Below, one piece after another: positions 1 to 8,586 of a stretch of 64,000 nucleotides of DNA. Position 1 is the first letter of the stretch. Each line of letters opens with the position of its first letter. The position numbers and the translations under genes were made by a program. The notes under the pieces are model-generated. The model was not told the DNA's origin. It ran no database searches and was given only the letters and a program-made list of their open reading frames with translations. Source of the stretch: Lophius americanus (lineage: Eukaryota; Chordata; Actinopteri; Lophiiformes; Lophiidae); the NCBI GenBank assembly GCA_037951165.1, contig JBBDHG010000061.1, positions 9,235,001 through 9,299,000 of the forward strand. Direction: 5' to 3'.

Positions 1-2
1 TG

Positions 3-300
3 GCAAAAAGTTCAGAGGGACGCAAAGCCTACTATGACCAGAAGGCGTCCCTAGATAAAAAATCAGGTGGGGGTCAAGGTGTGGGACTACCTCTTTGCCA
101 TGCAACATGGATCAACTTCTCCAACCACAGGTTCCTTCCCCATTGGTCGGGCCAACACTTGATCACAGACAAACTTTCACCGGTGGTGTATTGAATAAAG
201 ATTACCAGGGGCCAGAAAGAACATATTTTCAAATGGGTTCACAGGAACCCGATCAAACCACACAAAATCCCAGTCGGGAACACCAGTGTCTCAATTAGGT
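3..300 (+). pseudogene. Ty3/gypsy integrase C-terminal relic
   Basis: Decayed 3' end of a Ty3/gypsy-type retrotransposon pol gene. Three pieces in different frames line up in the order expected for the integrase C-terminus. First is a KAYYDQKAS segment (about base 27). Next is a VGVKVWDY segment (about base 70), typical of the basic strand before the GPF/Y module. Last is HWSGQHLITDKLSPVVY (about base 142), matching the W-x-G-P-[FY] region, followed by a VHRN...IKPHK piece like the usual H-x-N-x-L-K-P end. At least two frameshifts and one in-frame TGA break it. The family assignment is from motif pattern only. No other part of the element is visible because the window starts here. Confidence 0.6.
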
Positions 301-1196
301 CGTAAACAACAGTATAACACCACAAAGGGCATATAGATGTTTTTTACTAACCATTAGTGGCAAGCAGAAACTATACAGCTTTGTGTCTCAAGCTTACCCC
401 TAACTATCCTGTCTACAAACCAATCTATTGCATATCTAATCCACCCCAATACTTAGATTACAAGTGGGGGTGAGACAACCTCCCCTGAGATATCAATCAT
501 AGGTTTACCAAGTGCAGGTCGATACCATTTGACGGTAAAGGCAAACCATACGTCAGTTTTACTTTATCTACCAGTAAACAGGACCCCTCAAAAATCCTGA
601 CTTACATAGAAACTTCGTCCTCTTTGTCTTCTTTTTCTTATTCCCATTCTGCACGACTCAACCCTCGACCCGTACCCGATGGCTGTGTTGTCGTGGATTG
701 GTCGTGGGAATCGGGCGTCTGTTCATGATGCCGCACAGGTCGTCACACAGGGCCGCCGTGGGGGTTTTTACCGGGTCTGCGGGGCGCTTCGGAGCCTTGA
801 CCTCGTTCGATTCAGATCGGCATCTCGCCGCAATCGGTCTCTGTGTGTGGACATTATAGTCCCGTGACATGGTGTTGGGCTTTTGGGTTTGCGCATACAC
901 GGGTTGCTGGGTTTGTGTGTGGGTCTATACACTTGTAGCCTCGCTGCACAGTGGGACCTTCGGGGCGTATCTCTGCGCACATTAACAAGAGTCTGATGCG
1001 TCGTCGTTCTAATAGCTGTTTCTCAACTTTCACTCCGGGCACACATTGACATGACTCTAATATGTGGTTCTAATTGCCGTTGTTAATTTTCATACAGGGT
1101 GGTAGTCTATGCATACTGATAGGTTCCAGCCCACGCACAACTACCCGAAGTCCACTTTGTCAGTGTGTGTAATGATTTTTTTCTCATGCTCTGTGG
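301..1196. other. No gene recognised; possible LTR and host flank
   Basis: No convincing coding frame on either strand. A G-rich run at about 462-470 followed by TGAGACAACC could be the polypurine tract and LTR start of the gypsy relic, but the matching second LTR is not in the window. Around 990-1110 there are two diverged copies, about 53 bp apart, of a segment containing GTTCTAAT and TTTTCA/TTTCAC. Confidence 0.3.
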
Positions 1197-1481
1197 TTGT
1201 TTCCTCGTTGTCAATGGGGAAGCAATAACACACGTCTCTGCCGTTTGCTGGGTACCTGGCGGGATGCTACATTTACATTTACCCTTTCATCTGAAATGAG
1301 TGTCCGGACACAGTCTATAAAACACTGTGCTATCTGCAACGCTTCCCTGGTTGTAATAAAGAAAGGACTCGACTTGTATAATGCCTATGGACCTGAGAAT
1401 TGTACCTTCTCACGCGACTGTGAACCTGCGACTGTCTCCTTCTCTATGGCATATTCATTTGTGTTCAACACGTGTCAATAA
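1197..1481 (+). CDS. Hypothetical protein, 94 codons, stop inside poly(A) signal
   Basis: Open frame of 94 codons, family not recognised. It has a small Cys pair (CAICN) in the middle, one more near the NCTFSRDC segment, and Cys-Gln as the last residues. The stop TAA lies inside AATAAA at 1477-1482. The same economy is seen at the frame ending at 2510 and at the minus-strand frame ending at 16279, which supports a compact gene end. No initiator context or domain supports the chosen start, so the 5' end is uncertain. It converges with the minus-strand membrane-protein remnant, whose own AATAAA is at 1517-1522. Confidence 0.35.
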   Translation: MFPRCQWGSNNTRLCRLLGTWRDATFTFTLSSEMSVRTQSIKHCAICNASLVVIKKGLDLYNAYGPENCTFSRDCEPATVSFSMAYSFVFNTCQ

Positions 1482-1482
1482 A
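1477..1482 (+). terminator. Poly(A) signal AATAAA
   Basis: Canonical AATAAA overlapping the stop codon of the 1197-1481 frame. A convergent minus-strand AATAAA (TTTATT on plus, 1517-1522) lies 35 bp away. Confidence 0.6.
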
Positions 1483-1516
1483 AAGAGAGCAGACTGGTAT
1501 TGATGGGTTGTTTGTC

Positions 1517-1522
1517 TTTATT
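1517..1522 (-). terminator. Poly(A) signal AATAAA, minus strand
   Basis: TTTATT on the plus strand, placed at the 3' side of the minus-strand membrane-protein remnant and facing the plus-strand signal at 1477-1482. Confidence 0.5.
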
Positions 1523-1566
1523 CACATACATACATACATACATATATACATATATACATACATACA
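1523..1566. repeat. (CATA)n microsatellite
   Basis: About 44 bp of imperfect CATA repeat with TATA interruptions. The minus-strand membrane-protein frames run into it as YVCIYVYM-type sequence, so it lies in or just behind the end of that gene. Confidence 0.9.
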
Positions 1567-1917
1567 AGGATTGTGTATTGTAATAGCTGCCGCTTCTGCC
1601 CATGTAGTCTCGAAATGAGGGGGGCTGGACAAAACCTCCGGGGTATCTCTCTGGCCATCCACCACCGGGATCATTTTTTGGTTCCCCTTTAGGGCAGTCA
1701 AAGTGAGCACCATCGTTACCACGTACATGATGTAGATAACGATGTTGAACACAGCGATGACACACTCCACGTTGTGCAACCTACGATCATCACTGACCAT
1801 CGGTTGGTGGAACAACTCCATGCAGCCCGTGATCACGGCCAAGAACAGCTCGATGTTCATCATGATGAGACACGCAAGCACGGTCTTAGTACTCTTGTTG
1901 GACTCCCGACCCCTCTA
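1530..1917 (-). pseudogene. Multi-pass membrane protein fragment
   Basis: Minus-strand fragment with two clear hydrophobic segments: one around IELFLAVITGCMELF (about 1860-1815) and a longer one around VIAVFNIVIYIMYVVTMVLT (about 1765-1705). At about 1690-1710 the sense shifts to another frame that reads as a hydrophilic Gly/Pro/Tyr-rich tail (GGGWPERYPGGF... to YYNTQSLYV), as expected for a cytoplasmic tail. On its 5' side the frame is closed by TAG at 1915-1917 and plus-strand coding sequence begins, so the gene is truncated. Multi-spanning envelope proteins with such tails exist in herpesviruses, but there is not enough sequence to assign one. Confidence 0.45.
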
Positions 1918-2510
1918 GCTGACCACCGTTGGTACAAAGTGCAGGGTATCACCAAAACCCTAGACTCTATCATGTGCTGCAGGAAGCGCTCGTCACGTCA
2001 CAACATGATAAGAAAGGATCAGTTCACGAGGGTTGTTAAGGACCTGAACGTCAACCCGGGGAGCTCACTCGAGCTCCACAAAGTCAAGGAGAGCGACTAG
2101 GTGGAGGCTGATTCGCAGGCATCCATGGTGAACATGGCCAGAACAATGGAATGCTCGCATACTATATCTCGGAGTATGCGGGCAATCGGTGTGTAATACT
2201 CGTAAAGGAAGGAGCCACCGCTCCGAAACAAACCATGAGAGATACGAGACTGAGCCACACTCCTGTACCTCACATAGCGTTCTGTAAGCGTAATCTGTGC
2301 GCCATAGAATACACCATGATGAAGTTGCTATCTGACATGGGTATTCTGTGCATGATGGTGTGGTATGCTTTGACAGGGAGGATTCTCCGCTCATCTACAC
2401 TGAGAATGTCATGTGATCTAGAGGACACCTATATCCGCGGGGTTTCAAAGGGCACAGTTACAGATGTTATACGGTACTGTGATCTGTGTAATGTGTGTTG
2501 TGTACAATAA
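1918..2510 (+). pseudogene. Unidentified broken gene with poly(A) signal
   Basis: Plus-strand coding-like sequence in two frames. The first runs from about 1918 to 2195 with a TAG at 2098-2100 in frame and contains a YKVQGITKTLDS segment. The second covers 2151-2510 and ends in a Cys-rich tail (CDLCNVCC). The stop TAA falls inside AATAAA at 2506-2511. No family recognised. The Lys-x-x-Gly-Ile/Val pattern recalls a region of family B DNA polymerases, but this is far too weak to call. The left part abuts a minus-strand gene fragment, suggesting rearrangement. Confidence 0.35.
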
Positions 2511-2511
2511 A
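2506..2511 (+). terminator. Poly(A) signal AATAAA
   Basis: Overlaps the stop codon TAA at 2508-2510 of the preceding frame. Confidence 0.6.
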
Positions 2512-2710
2512 CTCTTATCACCTACGTGAACCATGTCTGGGATTGTTTCTGTATACATTAGGCTTTCATTCGTAATGCATGCCATGACAAGTACCCTTGA
2601 CAGAATCAGCAATCGAGATCCACGGAAGGAAAGGACCCATCCTCTCCAAGGTGGTTGTACATGGGGCGTTTGTCATTGTAGATCACAGGCCCTTGTGTGT
2701 GTGTGTGTGT

Positions 2711-2770
<60 letters not shown>

Positions 2771-3010
2771 TACAGATTGACGACACACACTACCTTGCAT
2801 GACACGTAATCCCTGATAATCTGATCCAAAGCCACATGTACCGTGCTAATAAGGGACCTGTTGACATTGCCTTACTGAGTTGACAGTATGCAGCTGGAAC
2901 CTCAGGTGATAGCGGTCGCTGAAGACCATTTGGCAACTGTTACGTGGAGTACACCGGTCCTAGGTTTACCTCGGGATGATAAACATTTGAGACACGTCTT
3001 TTCACTTCAA
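2512..3010. other. Non-coding gap with GT microsatellite
   Basis: Apart from the GT run at 2694-2767 I see no gene or regulatory element here. The short open frames across the GT run are an artefact of the dinucleotide repeat. Confidence 0.5.
2694..2767. repeat. (GT)n microsatellite
   Basis: About 74 bp of TG/GT dinucleotides with one GA interruption near 2715. Typical of animal genomes. Confidence 0.95.
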
Positions 3011-3022
3011 TTTATTTTTATT
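3011..3022 (-). terminator. Two overlapping-region AATAAA signals, minus strand
   Basis: TTTATT on plus at 3011-3016 and 3017-3022, about 25-35 bp beyond the stop codon (3046-3048) of the spliced minus-strand gene. This is the expected distance for its poly(A) signal. Confidence 0.6.
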
Positions 3023-3045
3023 ATTTGTTACAGCAATTTGTAATA

Positions 3046-3517
3046 CTATGCGTATACAAGGACTTCTGCTGCAGACATTGTCCCAATATCAAACACATGC
3101 ATGTTATAAGCAGACACCACCAGGGAAATGAATTCTCCTTTGACTTCAGGAATGGTAATGTCCTGGCACATTTCTTTCAGCAGCTCAGTCGCCTTGTGCG
3201 TAACATCGCGGTATAGATTGAATTCGGCGTATTCTTCAGGAAACAGTTGTTGGTACAGCAGCAGTACGTCGAGTGCGTTTCGGATAGAAGAGATCCTCTG
3301 ACTGTACATGGGTTTCAGAATCATGGACCGTAGATCTCGGACTTTATCGCTAAGTGCGACCCGTGCTTGGTCTGAGATTTCCACAACAGGAGAGCCTCGC
3401 CTGACTGATACAAGAAGATACACACATACACAAAATTAGTTCGAAAGCAAAAGCTGACACCGTCCGAGTCTTAAAACCAATGTACATTTGTTTTTACTCA
3501 CTGTCCACGTGCTCCAT
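3046..3517 (-). CDS. Small two-exon gene, 124-residue helical protein
   Basis: Candidate intact gene. Exon 1 is ATG plus 13 bases (3517-3502). Exon 2 is 3404-3046. Together they make 375 bases, 124 residues plus stop. The intron is 3501-3405 (97 bp): it starts GTGAGT, has a CTAAT branch-like element, a pyrimidine-rich stretch and ends TATCAG. Joining keeps the frame without any repair. The protein is mostly predicted helix and contains segments such as LRSMILKPMYSQR, LLLYQQLFPEEY and ELLKEMCQD. No signal peptide or known motif. AATAAA signals follow at 3011-3022. Its ATG lies 13 bases after the stop of the next gene upstream. It could be a host gene or a spliced viral gene; function unknown. 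Confidence 0.5.
3405..3501 (-). other. Predicted spliceosomal intron (97 bp)
   Basis: Donor GTGAGT at 3501-3496, branch-like ACTAAT about 35 bases before the acceptor, acceptor CTTGTATCAG ending at 3405. Removal joins a 16-base ATG exon in frame to the long second exon. Confidence 0.5.
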
Positions 3518-3530
3518 TCTGTATCAAGTC

Positions 3531-3862
3531 CTAATGCAAATACGGGTTGTACTTTTTTAGAAGGTTTAGGAGTCTCTCAGCCTGTTCCTCGCTATTGCTG
3601 CAGTAGTCAATGAGCTTGCGTGTTATCTGCACTGGATTAGTCTCAATGTGACAGGACCTGCGTAGATCCTCAACACCCTCAGGATATCAACCATGATCAC
3701 ACTGTAGTTATAATCCCTTTCTGCTATGTCGTACTTGAACTTCTGCAATTGCTGGATATACATTTTACAGAGTGCTCTTTTGACAAAGACAGCGCCTTCG
3801 TTGTATCTTGTTCTTCTGTCACTATTAGCTTGCGCTGTGCTGTATAAATATGTTTCGTGAGT
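3531..3862 (-). pseudogene. Unidentified helical protein, frameshifted
   Basis: Minus-strand coding-like sequence in two frames. The first (about 3862-3650) contains KRALCKMYIQQLQKFKYDIA and ends in a DILRVLR segment. The second (about 3680-3534) continues with IDYCSNSEEQAERLLNLLKK and stops at TAG 3531-3533. The switch lies around 3650-3680. Both parts look alpha-helical. The 5' end runs into the 19-bp minisatellite, so the true start is not visible. No family recognised. Confidence 0.35.
3843..3850. promoter_or_regulatory. Candidate TATA box TATAAATA
   Basis: TATAAATA lies between the minus-strand gene at 3531-3862 and the plus-strand frame after 4114, beside the 19-bp repeats. The position suits a divergent promoter region, but direction and use are guesses. 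Confidence 0.2.
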
Positions 3863-3877
3863 AGGGCATTGAGCCTC

Positions 3878-4113
3878 GGTTGGAGAATCCAGCCCCGGTC
3901 GGAGAATCCAGCATCCAGCCCCGGTCGGAGAATCCAGCCCAGGTCGGACAATCCAGCCCAAGTCGGAGAATGCCGCCCCGGTCGGAGAATCCAGCCCAGG
4001 TCGGAGAATCCAGCCCCGGTCGGAGAATCCAGCCAAGGTCGGAGAATGCAGCCCAGGTTGGAGAATCCAGCCCCGGTCGGAGAATCCATGCCCGGTCGGA
4101 GAATCGAGCCCCT
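3878..4113. repeat. 19-bp minisatellite (about 12 units)
   Basis: Tandem units of GGTCGGAGAATCCAGCCCC, period 19. The exact spacing is seen at 3962, 3981 and 4000. One 11-bp irregularity lies at about 3908-3918. Variants include GGTTGG for GGTCGG and CCAGG or CCAAG for CCCGG. It sits between divergent coding segments. The unit is open in several frames, so the repeats read through as IQPRSENPAPVGESS-type protein on plus, which is not evidence for coding. It shares GGTCGGA...TCC with the 20-bp satellite that starts at 16365. Confidence 0.9.
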
Positions 4114-4446
4114 CTGATCAATGACAGGGGCAAGTCTAACGTTCTGATTCTTAGAAGCCCCGACGAGGCCTGGATGTCTCACAACTCCCCCTGTAACCTC
4201 ATGTCTGATATCAAGGTAGCAGATAACTTCTGTGTAATTGTACAGCCTACACCTACTCCCCAACCAACCTATCCCAAGAGACACATAAAGCCTCAGAGTG
4301 GACTCTTCACTATACTGATGGATTTACAAATCGGCTCTTCGGGGGTTCGTATACTCAAGGCTCGAATACCGCATGTATCGGTCAGTAAGTCGTTGTTGGT
4401 GGTGGACCTACGAAGACCATACGGTGTGGTCCCGGCAGACCCTTGA
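4114..4446 (+). pseudogene. Hypothetical gene after the 19-bp repeats
   Basis: Plus-strand open frame that leaves the minisatellite and runs about 110 codons to TGA at 4444-4446. Unlike the repeat-encoded part it has mixed composition, with segments such as KSNVLILRSPDEAW, QPTPTPQPTYPKRH and VVDLRRPYGVV. No family recognised. The nearest AATAAA is at 4663-4668, leaving about 215 bases of apparent 3' UTR, longer than for neighbouring genes. The coding part may therefore once have extended further. The start is unknown because the frame enters from the repeats. Confidence 0.3.
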
Positions 4447-4662
4447 ACGACCTTTGAGGTTGCTCGCTGACAAGCCCGAGTGACTGGGATTATCTGGGAG
4501 GACAGCAGCCGCACATAGGAGAGAGAACCGACCGGGGTCTTGTCCATGTAGACACTCATATTGTTTTGTTTTTGTTTCTGATGATCCATATCCCCATACT
4601 GTCTGTATTTCGTGATACATGTCTTTGCTATTTTTATGTACCGTTTGCTGTTCTTGAAACTC

Positions 4663-4668
4663 AATAAA
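4663..4668 (+). terminator. Poly(A) signal AATAAA
   Basis: CTCAATAAAGTC context, downstream of the 4114-4446 frame. Confidence 0.5.
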
Positions 4669-4786
4669 GTCTTTCCTATGTTTCGAATTATAAAGTTCAG
4701 TGTGTTGTCTCCTTATCGCGGTTAGCCTACAGTCGTTGTTGGGTTTCTTTGTTTATTTTGTTGTTGTCGGCACCTTACCACCCGGG

Positions 4787-4830
4787 TCACAGTTCGTAGA
4801 CTCATGCCTCACAGTTCGTAGACTCATGCC
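4787..4830. repeat. 22-bp perfect tandem duplication
   Basis: TCACAGTTCGTAGACTCATGCC twice in direct succession (4787-4808 and 4809-4830). Too short to assign a role. Confidence 0.9.
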
Positions 4831-4907
4831 TTCCCCACGCGTGTGCGTGCAGAAAGAGGACTCGAGAAGAGTCATCCGGTCAGTGCGATGACTCTTCTCA
4901 CCTAAAG

Positions 4908-5971
4908 ATGATAGCAAGCTTGAAACATGAAATATTGGAACTCAAGAGGTCGCTGGATGTGGAGTGTGACATGAGGACTGAGGTTCTCCGATGGAGGACC
5001 ACACGGGAAACGGGAAAGAGACCGTGAGACAGCAGGGGTATGCGATGATGCGGCGAACATAGTCGCCTTCAACCCCTTGAGCCATAACCCTGGGCACATG
5101 CTATGTGAACTCAAGTTATGTAAAAAGGAGCTGGATGACACAAGAGAGGCTCTCCGGGAGGTCTGTGAAGAGCGAGAAGCCTTGAGGATCAAGTTTTCAG
5201 AGAGCCAGACTAGCAACCTCGACACGCTCAAGGAGGCGACCTGTGGACCGCACAAGACTGAAGACTCACACCCTCACTTAAATTGGGTAGGGAGGCATAA
5301 TCTTGCGGTATCACTCCCGGGTGATCGCATGTTCAAACCCGGTCAGTCTGTGACTCCAGTTGGGGTGTTGCAGAAGCTGTTTGAGATGAGGGTAGGCGAT
5401 AGACTGTCAACAGGGTTCAGCTTCCTGTTAGACAATAGGAACATCATGCTCTCTAGACTGGAGCGCGAGTGGTACGCGCAACACTTTGGGTTCTGTAGAG
5501 CCTATGTAAACAGTAACAAATACAAATCTACGGGCAGGGTGGACACCGAGGAGTGTGCGTGGCTGTTGTTCGAGTATGGAGCGCACGCGCCACTGATCAA
5601 AGTGCTAGCGGGGCTTTTGAAAGTCCATAACAGCACAGGGAAGGGAGGAGTGATGACTCTGGCTCTATACACGAGCAAGATCCTCGTATGTGACACTGTT
5701 CAGAGACACGGTGTCAGGGGCCTACGATGGGTTTGCGAGCTTACGCGATAGAGCTCGGAGAGTGCGGACAGCGCAAGGTGTCGTGTATGAACCTCTCACG
5801 GCAGGCTTGGTTGTGGAACAGAGCAACTATCAAAGAGGTTCCCACTCTGTCAGGAACAGAGTCTTGCGCTCTGTACTGGAAGGAATCGAGGCCCCTCCTC
5901 ACATCAGCAGCATGTCGGCAGGCGCTGAAGTAGAAAGAGTAGCTTGCCAAGACCCTCTTGGGTTGGAGTAG
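4908..5971 (+). pseudogene. Coiled-coil protein of unknown function, frameshifted
   Basis: A short frame from ATG 4908 has a coiled-coil segment (SLKHEILELKRSLDVE). A second frame (5077-about 5690) begins with a similar coil (LKLCKKELDDTREALREVCE) and continues into a globular-looking part, for example VGVLQKLFEMRVGD and LFEYGAHAPLIKVLAGLLKV. At about 5690 the sense moves to a third frame (FRDTVSGAYDGFASL) that runs to TAG at 5969-5971. At least two frameshifts. It lies 50 bp before the helicase remnant on the same strand with no poly(A) signal between, so it could be an upstream gene or an N-terminal extension of the helicase. No family recognised. Confidence 0.4.
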
Positions 5972-6021
5972 TCCTTTGTCTGTGTTCATGAAAAGCAGAA
6001 GTCTGGAGGGTCAGGTTAAAG

Positions 6022-7208
6022 ATGGGCAGTCCTTTGTTCATCGGATTAACCGGTAATGCTTCCCCTTAAAGGGTACAGGTATTATAGACGAGTACGGGCT
6101 CATGAACGTGGATCTGATCGAGAGGATGTTGAGTTGCCTGGCTCTATTCTACGGACCCGGCAAGGGTCCTCTGATAGTCTTCTTGGGTAGCGTCTCAGAA
6201 TAGCAGCCCGTGGGATCTAATCTGCGCATTTAGGACAACGTACGATTTAGAAAGCTCCTCTCTTCTTCGACTCCCCTCTTTGTCAGAAGGCGACAGTTCA
6301 AGGACCCGGGTTACGCGGAGGCCTTGACATACTTTCAGTTCAACACGGTCACAGCCGAGTCTCAGCTCATTTCCAGGAGCCAGGTGACTGTCCGCGAGGC
6401 CGACTGCATGAACCCTGTGCTGCGGATCTTTCATCAGGATGAACAGCAGATGACATACACTGCAACCTACATGAAGAAGGTGAGTCGAACGGACCGCGTT
6501 GGGGCACCGTTCTCACCGTGACTCGGAACCGGGCATCCTGCAAAGGACCGACCGCTTGGTATGAAGTGTTGTAGCAGGCCGCAAATGCACTGCCCAAAGT
6601 CTTTGCTGTACCCAAATACCGCCAGGGGAGCCACCCCAGGGAAAGGGATTATATGAAGGTGGACAAGCTCTGGGTAGGTTGCAAGATGCTAATGATATGG
6701 CACATGGACTTTAACGAGGGTTGCTAACAAAAGGCAATCTGTGTCTGGGTCTACCTCGCTTGGCGTTCAAAGGGAGTTACAGAAGCAATTCCCTTCCATC
6801 TCGGACACGGAAGGTGTAGTGCAAGACATCAGTTTCAAGCGCGAGAGCCAGTGCAACGAGTTCTACGTGAGGGGGAGTCAGAGTGGAGCCCTGTACAAGG
6901 TCGTTCCTTCCAAATGGTACTACATGAACTGGACCGTGACCACGCACCCGCTGGCCTGTCTGTTGGCAATAAACACATACGACTGCCAGGGCTGCACCGT
7001 GCACGGACAAGTGCTCTACCGGCCGCCCAGATATTTCGCCTGGTCACCGATAAAGCCCTCAGTTTACGTTGTGCTCACTAGGGTGGGGAGGAGAGAGAAC
7101 CTACAAATGACAAACTGCAACTTCGCCGAGAACATCGCCGCTGTCTACTTCTACGACGAGAGACTGGTAGCTTATCGTAAGAGGGTTGAGATGAACTATT
7201 CATCCTGA
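6022..7208 (+). pseudogene. SF1 helicase, herpesvirus helicase-primase type, decayed
   Basis: Remnant of a superfamily 1 DNA helicase, which in the herpesvirus helicase-primase complex unwinds DNA at the fork. Motifs appear in the right order across frames. A Walker A-like start, LFIGLTGNAS (6034-6063), is cut by TAA at 6067. Walker B is IIDEYGLM (6081-6104). Motif III-like IVFLGSVSE (about 6174-6200) is followed by TAG at 6201 and 6231. A KLWVGCKMLMIWHMDF segment (about 6665-6715) matches the 'G-x-x-V/M-M-L' region before motif V. LLAINTYDCQGCTV (about 6960-7000) is motif V-like, and VYVVLTRVGRRENL (about 7063-7105) is motif VI. Only about 5 codons separate Walker A from Walker B, where around 100 are normal, so an internal piece is missing. 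Family is firm; viral origin is inferred. Confidence 0.7.
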
Positions 7209-7217
7209 CACGACTAT

Positions 7218-7484
7218 ATGCACCTCTACATCTGTCACCGTTGCCGCTGTAACAGCACATTTGCACACGGTACAGGCAAAGAGATGAGCTGCAGTGCTAC
7301 GTGGCACGAGCTAACACTGGAGGAGTTGCTTTGTCTCACGTCGTCTAAGTCTCTGTCGGCACTCACTGGAGAGTACGAGAAGAAGACTAACAGAGTGCAG
7401 CTATTTATCAACAAGCAAAGTTCTACGAGTGAGCCGGACCAAAGTTTGACACCACCGCGGGCCGTCGCGCAAGACGATCTCTAG
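7218..7484 (+). CDS. Hypothetical protein, 88 codons
   Basis: Unbroken frame starting 9 bases after the helicase stop. It opens with a Cys/His-containing segment (YICHRCRCNS) and continues with ELTLEELLCLTSSKSLSAL. No recognised family. The Cys-rich start could bind a metal, but the pattern is incomplete. Tight spacing to the helicase suggests either a neighbouring viral gene or a displaced C-terminal part of it. Confidence 0.35.
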   Translation: MHLYICHRCRCNSTFAHGTGKEMSCSATWHELTLEELLCLTSSKSLSALTGEYEKKTNRVQLFINKQSSTSEPDQSLTPPRAVAQDDL

Positions 7485-7789
7485 TCGTACATCATTCTAA
7501 GGTGGTGCCCTTTGTTTTCACGGACGTTCGGCGTGCTATCGGAAGAGAACCTTAACATACTCACAGTCAGGTTGATCATGCTCAACAGTGCAGAAACCCC
7601 GATCCTCCTGGAACTACTCACAGCGACGACGATCGTCCTCGAGCTTCCCAACGTACTGTACTTGCCGACCTGTCGATATCCATCTCAAGCAGAGAGGTTC
7701 ATATTCCGAGACTGACTGACGATCAGCTGTACTAGCGCGTCGTCTGCCAAGATCACACCCGAACCTCCGCCTAGAATAATTCGTTAGCC
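7485..7789 (+). other. Coding-like relic, not resolved
   Basis: A plus-strand open frame (7512-7715) contains ILLELLTATTIVLELPNVLY, while a second frame over the same bases reads ADLSISISSREVHIPRL. Neither is clearly the real one. Probably a decayed gene piece. Confidence 0.2.
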
Positions 7790-8423
7790 ATGTTATCCAC
7801 CAGAGTACACCGGCTGATTCGCACGTACACACAAAATCTAAGCGAACGCCGGACCAGTTCCACAGACGTCCCCTACGGGTGCTATAAATATGAGTCCGCT
7901 AAGAACTACCTGTCCGGTGGATTGTTCCACTTTGTCAAGGATTTGGATTCGTACGCTACAAGGGCTGAGCGCTGACTTCATAAGAAACCTAAAAGAAGTT
8001 ACAGTCTGTGACACCAAGAACTCCATTGCGAATAGACCCTTCTTCAACACCCAGCAACTGTATGAAGTGGAGCTGCTCAACACGGGACACGAGTCTTTGA
8101 GGCAGGGAGACCATTTCACAGTGCAGCTCCCAAACCAACAAGACGTGACAGTACAACAGGAGGTGGACGTTGATCTAGATCACACCATGTCCGTGAACAA
8201 GGGCATCTGGGGAGGTCTGTTGGCCACTAGAAGAGCAAATTGTGAATCCGGCGAGGAGGAGGTGATTAAGCACGATCGCGAGTCTGATACATTTCAACTG
8301 ATTTCTCCTTACACGCCCCGGAGTATACTAATGATTATAACTCTAGTGGCCAACGGGGCTGATTATTACAACGTCACTGATATGACAAACAATATGACAA
8401 ACAGTACAGAACCAAGAGTATAA
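7790..8423 (+). pseudogene. Unidentified protein, one frameshift
   Basis: ATG at 7790 opens a frame that reads PYGCYKYESAKNYLSGGLFH and closes at TGA about 7973. From about 7960 the sense continues in another frame (LSADFIRNLKEVTVCDTKNS) and is then open to TAA at 8421-8423, passing QQLYEVELLNTGHE and ending with ADYYNVTDMTNNMTNSTE. Together about 210 residues with a single shift, so this is one of the better preserved genes. Three N-x-S/T sequons crowd the C-terminus. No family recognised; a small capsid or membrane-associated virion protein is conceivable but unsupported. Confidence 0.4.
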
Positions 8424-8586
8424 TATGAGAGGGCATAACGTATTTCAACCCAGTGAGGTAACAGTTTTCGTTTTCGGGTGGCGCGTTGGGTTTCCAAAGG
8501 CGATCTTCTTAAGCTTTTTGAAACCCTCCATGGTATTCCTATCATGTATGTGGTGGTGTGCCACCGTCAAATTTAGTATACTACAT

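Noticed and set aside
1918..2100. Family B DNA polymerase fragment
   Set aside because: Only a short KVQGITK-like string is suggestive; none of the polymerase catalytic motifs is visible.
2606..2800. Open frames across the GT microsatellite
   Set aside because: They encode only Thr-His or Cys-Val dipeptide repeats generated by the dinucleotide run.
3857..4117. Proline/arginine-rich repeat protein encoded by the 19-bp repeats
   Set aside because: Both strands are open across the repeats in several frames; the period alone explains it.
7881..7890. TATA box (GCTATAAATATG)
   Set aside because: It lies inside the best coding frame of the 7790-8423 gene, where it encodes Cys-Tyr-Lys-Tyr.
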